A stretch of DNA of 9,611 bases from Myxococcota bacterium (GTDB lineage Bacteria; Myxococcota; Polyangia; GCA-2747355; JAKLHH01), in the NCBI GenBank assembly GCA_022710245.1, contig JAKLHH010000202.1, positions 1 to 9,611 on the forward strand. The letters run 5' to 3'. The notes beneath the pieces were generated by a model. That model saw only the letters and a list, made by a program, of their open reading frames with translations, was not told the origin of the DNA and searched no databases. A program made the position numbers and the translations under genes. The number at the start of each line of letters is the position of its first letter. Within the stretch, counting starts at the first letter, position 1. Below, one piece after another: positions 5,551 to 9,611 of the stretch.

Positions 5551-7551
5551 CTAGTGCCCGACCAGCGGGTTGTCGAGGAGCACCCGGAGCTGCCCCGCGG
5601 TGAGCTGGTTGCCCTCGAACATCTGCGTGCTCTCGGCCGCGTAGTACATCAGGTTGTTCTGGCTGGTGGTGGTGTCGGGGATCGGATCCTCGCCGCGGCA
5701 CCACTGCCCGTTCCAGCAGCTCATGTACTGGCCGCAGGGGCAGGCGCAGGTGATCTTGCCGCCGCTGTGCCCGGGCTCGTCCTCGCTCTCCTGGTTGTGG
5801 AAGAGGCCGAGGTAGTGCCCGATCTCGTGCGCCATCGTGTGGCCGGGGTTGTAGCCGTACTGCTCGAAGCAGGCGGTCTCCATCGAGAGCCCGATCCCGG
5901 AGTGGACCTTGCCGTGCACGGCGAGCGGTCCCGGGATGCCCCCCGCGATGCCGAGGATGACGCCGCCCATCATTCCGCCGACGCCGATCGAGCGCACCAG
6001 GAAGATGTTGATCGAGCTCCCCGTCTTGCCCGCCGAGGAGGCGAAGAGCTGCTGCAGCTCCGTCGAGACGCCCGTGGTGGAGAGCTCGATCGAGTCGAGC
6101 GCCGGGTTCTTCAGGTCCTGGTAGGTCTGCGCGCCGACGGTGAGCCCGGCCGACTGCAGGATGGTCGACATGTTGTTCCGCAGCTTGGCGAACCAGGCGT
6201 GGGTCGGCGCGCTGGCAGCGTTCAAGGTCGCGCCCGGCACGCAGGTCCCGGCGATGTTCAGGAAGTACCAGTTGATGCCGAAGGTGCCCTTCTGCGCCTT
6301 GCCGAGCTTGAGCTGCAGGCGGGTCGTCACCGCGAGCCCGGTCCCGCTCGTGGCCACGGTGTAGGTGTGGATGCCCGGCTTCAGCGTCACCGCCGGCGTG
6401 TTGGGCACGTAGATCGACGAGTACTGCTCGCCATAGAAGTAGCGGTCGGGCTGCGAGTAGAAGTCGCACTGGTCCTTCATCTCGTTGAGCACCGCGCCGG
6501 TCGGGTCCTGCAGCTTGACGATCAGCGGCACCTCGGTCGTCGAGGTCACCTCGGCGGAGAGGACGAAGCTCGCCGCGTTGGGAGGCACGTCGAAGCCGCG
6601 CACCTCGCCGTAGGGCCCGGGGGTGAAGGTGCCGAGCGTGTAGGTGCTGACGCCCGTCCTCGGCAGGCAGCCCTTGTACGTCGGGACTCCGCCGGCGAGG
6701 AGGAGCTTGACGTCCACGCACTGCAGCGCGCCGCAGTCCGCGTCGGCCGCGCAGCCCTCCATGCAGAACCCGTAGTAGCAGTGCGCCGAGGAGCAGTCGT
6801 CGTCCTTCGCGCAGGTCGCGCCGGCGGCCGCCTTGCCCTTGACCGGCACGCAGTCGGCCTCGGCCGAGTCGGGCGTGCCCGCGCCGTCCTTGTCGAAGGT
6901 CTCCAGGCCGCAGACATAGCCCGTCGGGCAGCCCGTGCTCGCCGTGCACTTGACCGAGCAGATCTTCCGCGTCGGCAGGCAGTAGGCGGTCGCGCACTCG
7001 GCGGAGTTGCCGCAGGCCTCGCCCATCTTCTTGCCCGGCTTCGGCACGCAGCCGCCGGTCGCGGTGTCGCAGGTGTTGCCCGGGACGCAGTCCGTGTCCT
7101 TCTTGCAGGGCGCGACGCACTTGCCGCCCTGGCAGCGCTTGCCGTCCGTGCAGTCGGCCTCGTCGGTGCAGCCCGCCTTGCAGCGCCCCTGCATGCAGAG
7201 GTCGGGCTTGGTGCAGGCGTCGTCGCGGTTGCAGGGCGGCCGGCAGGTGCCGTAGTCGCAGACGTAGCCGCCGCGGCACTCCTCGTCGCCCGCGCAGGCG
7301 TCGAGGCAGAACTTGTAGGTGAGGTAGTCCTGGCAGACGGCCCCCTCGGGGCAGACCCCGTCGGCCGCGCAGTCCAGCGTGCAGTAGTTCTCCGGGAAGC
7401 TGGGGTCGGCCAGGCAGAAGGCGGAGTTGCAGGCGCTCTCCTCGGCGCAGGCGGCGCCGATCTCGCCGGCAGCTGGCGTGATCGGATCCGACTTGTGGCA
7501 GGCGAGCAGGCAGAGCGGGAGCAGCAGCAAGGCGGGTCGGCGGAGACGCAA
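5551..7551 (-). CDS. Cys-rich lipoprotein metalloprotease (metzincin, pappalysin/M43-like)
   Basis: The product is 666 residues starting at a TTG (7551-7549). A lipoprotein signal with lipobox LLAC puts lipidated Cys at residue 18. H19 follows, not Asp, so outer-membrane sorting is expected by the E. coli rule. Residues about 30-295 form a cysteine-rich array of short disulfide modules, many of the type GxxCxxDxxCxxGxxC, as in many myxobacterial surface proteins. Residues about 300-420 look like a beta-sandwich domain. The C-terminal catalytic domain has HEIGHYLGLFH at 575-585 (zinc ligands H575, H579, H585; general base E576) and a Met-turn NNLMYY (M635), the metzincin signature. The DPIPDTTTSQNNLMYY segment and the FEGNQLTAGQ ending recall M43 pappalysins. 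It would cut extracellular proteins from the cell surface. No obvious cysteine-switch propeptide is seen; the Cys array may hold the enzyme inactive or bind targets (inference). Confidence 0.88.
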   Translation of the reverse strand: MRLRRPALLLLPLCLLACHKSDPITPAAGEIGAACAEESACNSAFCLADPSFPENYCTLDCAADGVCPEGAVCQDYLTYKFCLDACAGDEECRGGYVCDYGTCRPPCNRDDACTKPDLCMQGRCKAGCTDEADCTDGKRCQGGKCVAPCKKDTDCVPGNTCDTATGGCVPKPGKKMGEACGNSAECATAYCLPTRKICSVKCTASTGCPTGYVCGLETFDKDGAGTPDSAEADCVPVKGKAAAGATCAKDDDCSSAHCYYGFCMEGCAADADCGALQCVDVKLLLAGGVPTYKGCLPRTGVSTYTLGTFTPGPYGEVRGFDVPPNAASFVLSAEVTSTTEVPLIVKLQDPTGAVLNEMKDQCDFYSQPDRYFYGEQYSSIYVPNTPAVTLKPGIHTYTVATSGTGLAVTTRLQLKLGKAQKGTFGINWYFLNIAGTCVPGATLNAASAPTHAWFAKLRNNMSTILQSAGLTVGAQTYQDLKNPALDSIELSTTGVSTELQQLFASSAGKTGSSINIFLVRSIGVGGMMGGVILGIAGGIPGPLAVHGKVHSGIGLSMETACFEQYGYNPGHTMAHEIGHYLGLFHNQESEDEPGHSGGKITCACPCGQYMSCWNGQWCRGEDPIPDTTTSQNNLMYYAAESTQMFEGNQLTAGQLRVLLDNPLVGH

Positions 7552-7558
7552 GCGAGGA

Positions 7559-7564
7559 CCTCCT
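7559..7564 (-). promoter_or_regulatory. Shine-Dalgarno site supporting the TTG start of the protease
   Basis: Minus-strand AGGAGG lies 7 nt before the TTG at 7551. There is no ATG or GTG nearby that would place the lipoprotein signal correctly; the TTG gives MRLRRPALLL, a proper n-region and hydrophobic core ahead of LLAC. The SD therefore decides a non-ATG start. Confidence 0.8.
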
Positions 7565-7574
7565 CGGGTGGCGT

Positions 7575-7590
7575 GCGGCGCCTGCGCCGC
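7575..7590 (-). promoter_or_regulatory. Stem-loop in the protease mRNA leader
   Basis: GCGGCGC (7575-7581) and GCGCCGC (7584-7590) form a perfect 7-bp GC stem with a 2-nt loop. It lies between the candidate transcription start (about 7598) and the Shine-Dalgarno site (7559-7564), so it would sit in the 5' leader and could tune mRNA stability or translation. Chance pairing in GC-rich DNA is possible. Confidence 0.35.
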
Positions 7591-7604
7591 GCGCGGGGGG
7601 CGTC

Positions 7605-7640
7605 ATTATAATCCACAGAGGTGCACAATTTAATCCACAG
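7605..7640 (-). promoter_or_regulatory. Promoter of the protease-HEAT operon with two direct repeats
   Basis: The minus strand carries a perfect TATAAT (7610-7605) with start expected near 7598, about 47 nt before the TTG. Seventeen nt upstream is TTAAAT, a poor -35 (3/6), which suggests an activator-dependent promoter. Two exact copies of TAATCCACAG on the plus strand (7609-7618 and 7631-7640) are 22 bp apart, two helical turns, one overlapping the -10 box and one around the -35. This is an operator-like layout. Each contains TAATCCACA, one base from the DnaA box TTATCCACA. The stretch is a conspicuous AT-rich island in this GC-rich window. ATTATAAT (7605-7612) is itself a palindrome, so a plus-strand -10 is also present. 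Confidence 0.55.
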
Positions 7641-7691
7641 CGGATGAACTATCGGCAAGCTGGCGAGGTTGCGGGGGATCCTTGGCGACCC

Positions 7692-7761
7692 GGCGGTCCT
7701 CGGCGGAGCCCGGGGCAGGAGGAGCGCAGGAGGTGGGCCGCAGCAGGCGGTCCTCAGCGGA
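7692..7761. repeat. Duplicated GGCGGTCCTC-type motif around the methyltransferase stop
   Basis: A 16-bp motif at 7692-7707 and 7746-7761 matches at 15 of 16 positions (54 bp apart), with weaker similarity over roughly 20 bp beyond. The second copy holds the last codons and TGA (7756-7754) of the methyltransferase. It looks like a small diverged tandem duplication of that gene's 3' end. The rest of 7641-7753 shows no gene. Confidence 0.4.
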
Positions 7762-8578
7762 CGCCGACGCAGAGGAAGACCGGCACCAGGTGGCAGGAGT
7801 AGCCGACCCGCTTCGGCAGCCCCGAGTAGAGGCAGCGGCGGATGGCCGCGCCGCAGGCGAGCACCAGCGGGTCGTCGGCGGCGAGGCCGCTCTCGAGGGC
7901 GAGCTGCTCGGCGGCCCGCTGCAGGCGGCCGAAGAAGGCGCTCGCGGCCTCGAGCGCGGTGCTGCTGATCGCGTGCGTGGTCATCCGCACTCGGTGCAGC
8001 CCGGCCTCGACGAGGCACGCGGGCAGCCGCGGCCCGAGCGCGAGATCGGCGGGCTGGCGCGCCACGCGGGCGCGCAGGGCGAGCGCGTGAAAGGCCTGGC
8101 TCACCTCCTCGAGGCCGCCGTCGAAGTAGAGGCGCTGGCCGAGGCTGTCCGGCTCGATGGCGACGAGCTTGCCGCCCGCGCGCAGCACCCGCGCTGCCTC
8201 CGCCAGCGCGGCGCCGAGCTGCGGCTGCTGCTGGAGGGCCATCACGCTCAGCACCAGGTCGGCCTCGCCGTCGCCGAGCGGCAGCGCGGTGGCGGCGGCC
8301 AGGCGGACCTCGGCGCGAGCCTCCAGGCTCGCCGCGGCGAGCTCGCGCCGGGCGCCGTTCACGCGCTCGGGGTCGAGGTCGCAGCCGAGGTAGCGCGCCT
8401 CGGGGAGCATGGGCAGCAGCGCGTGCGCGGCGCCGGCGAGCCCGCAGTCGAGCTCCACCAGCTGGCGCGTGTGCGGGGGCACGGCCTCGAGGAGCAGGCG
8501 GGTGAAGGCGTCGTGCCACCAGCTCTTGTGGGAGGTGCGCAGGGTCTCCGGCGTCAGGCCGTCGTGCAGCAGGCTCAT
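7754..8578 (-). CDS. Class I SAM-dependent methyltransferase (Methyltransf_11/UbiE-like)
   Basis: The product is 274 residues, ATG (8578-8576) to TGA. The Rossmann fold motifs are in order: motif I LVELDCGLAG at 40-49, motif II YLGCDLDPERV at 63-73 with acidic D67/D69 for the SAM ribose, motif III-like ATALPLGDGEADLVLSVMAL at 96-115, and VLRAGGKLVAIEPDS at 131-145 (post-motif strand 5). Motif I has Ala where the middle Gly of DxGxGxG is usual, a tolerated variant. The last 120 residues are a helical C-terminal part that would form the substrate pocket and are not diagnostic; the methyl acceptor is unknown. No good Shine-Dalgarno is seen upstream, and only a poor promoter (TTGGTC, 17 nt, TAGGCT, ending 18 bp before the ATG). 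The gene is divergent from the 8850 gene and has its own 3' boundary about 200 bp before the protease start. Confidence 0.85.
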   Translation of the reverse strand: MSLLHDGLTPETLRTSHKSWWHDAFTRLLLEAVPPHTRQLVELDCGLAGAAHALLPMLPEARYLGCDLDPERVNGARRELAAASLEARAEVRLAAATALPLGDGEADLVLSVMALQQQPQLGAALAEAARVLRAGGKLVAIEPDSLGQRLYFDGGLEEVSQAFHALALRARVARQPADLALGPRLPACLVEAGLHRVRMTTHAISSTALEAASAFFGRLQRAAEQLALESGLAADDPLVLACGAAIRRCLYSGLPKRVGYSCHLVPVFLCVGVR

Positions 8579-8680
8579 CGGTTTGGCCCGGGCGCGAGCC
8601 TAGCACCACGCGCGGCGGCGACCAAGAGCCGGGCGACCTGGTCCTGGTCGCCGAGCGTTGACAGAGCCGGGCTACGGCCG

Positions 8681-8785
8681 GGCGACGCGCGCGTCCTCGA
8701 GCTGGGCGACGCCGGGGCGACGCGCACCTGCTCGAGCTGGGCGACGGCCGGGGCGACGCGCACGTCCTCGAGCTGGGCGGCGAGC
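8681..8785. repeat. Three 35-36 bp imperfect tandem repeats in the divergent intergenic region
   Basis: The 271 bp between the divergent genes (8579-8849) hold three tandem copies starting at 8681 (35 bp), 8716 (36 bp) and 8752 (about 34 bp, decaying). Each begins GGCGACGCGC and contains CTCGAGCTGGGCG. The 35/36-bp lengths shift the reading frame between copies, so a coding origin is unlikely. A perfect TTGACA (8658-8663, plus strand) lies just before the repeats but has no -10 partner. The repeats could be protein-binding sites or a slipped duplication. Confidence 0.75.
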
Positions 8786-8813
8786 AGCACGAGCAGCGGC
8801 GACCAGCGCGTCC

Positions 8814-8842
8814 TTGTCTTCATCGGCACCCTGTGCCATAAG
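8814..8842 (+). promoter_or_regulatory. Candidate promoter giving a leaderless transcript for the Cys-cluster gene
   Basis: TTGTCT (8814-8819, 4/6) and CATAAG (8837-8842, 4/6) are 17 nt apart, and exactly 7 nt separate the -10 box from the ATG at 8850. The kinase gene has the same 7-nt distance. No Shine-Dalgarno precedes the ATG. Each box alone is weak; the shared geometry is what raises it above background. Confidence 0.35.
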
Positions 8843-8849
8843 CCTGCGC

Positions 8850-9611
8850 ATGCCGAGCCCGAAACCGACGACGAAACCGAGCACGAAGTCGACCGCGAAG
8901 CCGATCGCGAAGCCGATGGTGAAGCCGACCGCGAAGCCGATCGCGAAGCCGAAACCGCACAGCCTGCAGACGATCCAGCGCTTCCTCAGCGAGCTGGAGT
9001 GGGACAGCTCCCGCAAGTACGTCGACATGCTGGAGAGCCGCGGCGAGCTGCTGCGCCTCGGCCAGGTCGACGTGGACGTGCCGCAGATCGTCCGCCGCCA
9101 CTTCATCTGCGACGCGCGGCGCTGCATCGAGTGCGCCGGCACGCGCCCGCTCGTCGACCGAGGCTGCTGCTGCCGCTACGAGGTGCCGCTCACCGCGCGC
9201 GATCGCGCCGTGGTCCTCGCGCACCTCGACGACGTGCGGCCGCGCCTGCCCGAGGGGCACCGCCTGCACGACCCCGCCACCGACCCGTTCAAGGTCGACG
9301 ACGACTACGGCTTCCAGATGGTGCACGACAACGAGCTCGGCGGCTGCCAGTTCAACCTCTACCACGAGGGCCAGTGCCGCTGCGCGCTGCACGGCGCCGC
9401 GCTCGCCGCGGGCGAGAACCCGCAGGACTGGAAGCCGATCGCCTGCTCGCTCTGGCCGCTCGCGATCAACGCCTACACCGCCGAGGGCGGCGAGGAGCGC
9501 TTCATCCTCACCGTCTACTGCGAGGAGACCGGCGCGCTCTTCGACGACACCGAGGATGATCCCTTCGCCTGCATCGTCGACCAGGACCCGAGCTACCCGC
9601 GCACCTACGAG
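8850..9611 (+). CDS. Cysteine-cluster protein, DUF3109/YkgJ-like, 3' end outside window
   Basis: The frame is open from ATG 8850 to the last base (254 codons, no stop). Residues 1-36 are a Lys-Pro-rich repeat (AKPI units). From about 80 the protein has a metal-site pattern: C87, C92, C95, then CCC at 106-108, C166, C176, C178, C199, C224 and C241. FICDARRCIECAG, GGCQFNLYHEGQCRCALHGA and DWKPIACSLWPLAI match the layout of DUF3109/YkgJ-type proteins (CxxxxCxxC...CC, CxF, CxxH/E, KPxxCxLxPL), thought to bind Zn or an Fe-S cluster. The biochemical role of the family is not established. The start is the first ATG; the frame is open upstream too and TTG 8814 is an alternative, but the candidate promoter overlaps that. 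Family assignment is from memory of motifs, without a search. Confidence 0.75.
   Translation, partial: MPSPKPTTKPSTKSTAKPIAKPMVKPTAKPIAKPKPHSLQTIQRFLSELEWDSSRKYVDMLESRGELLRLGQVDVDVPQIVRRHFICDARRCIECAGTRPLVDRGCCCRYEVPLTARDRAVVLAHLDDVRPRLPEGHRLHDPATDPFKVDDDYGFQMVHDNELGGCQFNLYHEGQCRCALHGAALAAGENPQDWKPIACSLWPLAINAYTAEGGEERFILTVYCEETGALFDDTEDDPFACIVDQDPSYPRTYE
8895..8954 (+). repeat. 12-bp tandem repeat encoding an Ala-Lys-Pro-rich N-terminus
   Basis: Five in-frame 12-bp units of GCGAAGCCGATC type (8895, 8907, 8919, 8931, 8943) encode A-K-P-I, A-K-P-M, V-K-P-T, A-K-P-I and A-K-P-K. A more degenerate (K-P/S/T) run precedes them from 8859. The result resembles the basic Lys/Pro/Ala tails of bacterial histone H1-like proteins, which bind nucleic acid non-specifically. 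Whether the tail is translated depends on the start codon; an internal start is possible but less well supported. Confidence 0.85.

Noticed and set aside
5540..7606. Upstream extension of the HEAT frame to a single 874-residue protein
   Set aside because: Only the 185 codons from the SD-preceded ATG at 5539 make sense; the remainder is a +1 shadow of the protease.
5554..7611. Plus-strand open frame of 685 codons opposite the metalloprotease
   Set aside because: Antisense shadow; the minus strand carries a signal peptide, Cys modules and the zinc site. The plus product is low-complexity Ala/Val/Gly/Arg.
7605..7640. Replication origin, because of DnaA-box-like repeats in AT-rich DNA
   Set aside because: Only two imperfect boxes, a very short AT-rich patch, and no dnaA, dnaN or gyrB nearby; a promoter with operators fits better.
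6546..8609. Minus-strand open frame of 687 codons spanning the methyltransferase and protease
   Set aside because: Out-of-frame shadow of both real genes and of the promoter region between them; composition is Arg/Ala/Pro only.
8658..8663. Perfect TTGACA as a plus-strand promoter
   Set aside because: No -10-like hexamer at 16-19 nt downstream; the sequence there is GC-rich repeat.
8681..8785. CRISPR array
   Set aside because: Repeats abut each other without unique spacers and only three copies exist.
7682..9559. Plus-strand open frame of 625 codons over the methyltransferase and the 8850 gene
   Set aside because: It runs antisense to a SAM methyltransferase and out of frame with the Cys-cluster gene; the DREAD-type repeats in it are the KP repeat read in the wrong frame.
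1..9611. Anti-phage or toxin-antitoxin cluster
   Set aside because: No nuclease, toxin, reverse transcriptase, NTPase or other defence signature is visible; the kinase and PEP enzyme have ordinary bacterial family motifs.

Overview
The window is very GC-rich (by eye about 70% or more), with strongly G/C-biased third codon positions. It carries a Hanks-type kinase, a cysteine-rich lipoprotein metzincin and PASTA modules. Together these suggest a chromosomal segment of a Myxococcota or other deltaproteobacterial-type organism; this is inference from style and gene content, not from a marker gene. I see no rRNA, tRNA, CRISPR array, intact insertion sequence or phage gene.

Left part (1-4453, + strand): the 3' end of a PASTA-domain gene; a complete three-domain PEP-utilising enzyme resembling rifampicin phosphotransferase/PEP synthase (458-2794), with a polyproline tract encoded by a 9-bp tandem repeat; and, 33 bp later, a cytoplasmic Ser/Thr kinase with a long coiled-coil tail (2828-4453). 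The kinase has no Shine-Dalgarno site but has a near-consensus promoter placed so that the transcript would begin at the ATG. A 14-bp-arm palindrome covers its stop codon.

Middle (4454-4981): about 530 bp without a convincing gene, holding what may be the eroded end of a minus-strand coding sequence.

Centre (4982-7551, - strand): a two-gene operon for a secreted lipoprotein metalloprotease (HExxHxxGxxH zinc site behind a cysteine-rich array) and a small exported HEAT-like protein, 11 bp apart, each with a perfect AGGAGG site. A TATAAT promoter with two direct repeats, each one base from the DnaA box, lies upstream. The two products are probably co-made envelope proteins.

Right part: a class I SAM methyltransferase (7754-8578, -), a divergent intergenic region with three 35-36 bp tandem repeats, and the 5' part of a cysteine-cluster protein (8850 to the window end, +), which resembles the DUF3109/YkgJ family and has a Lys-Pro repeat at its N-terminus. 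This last gene shows the same promoter-7 nt-ATG layout as the kinase.

No clear new multi-gene system is visible. The most interesting leads are the paired leaderless-type starts, the PEP-enzyme/kinase pair, the protease/HEAT operon with its DnaA-box-like repeats, and the possible gene remnant at 4450-4834.
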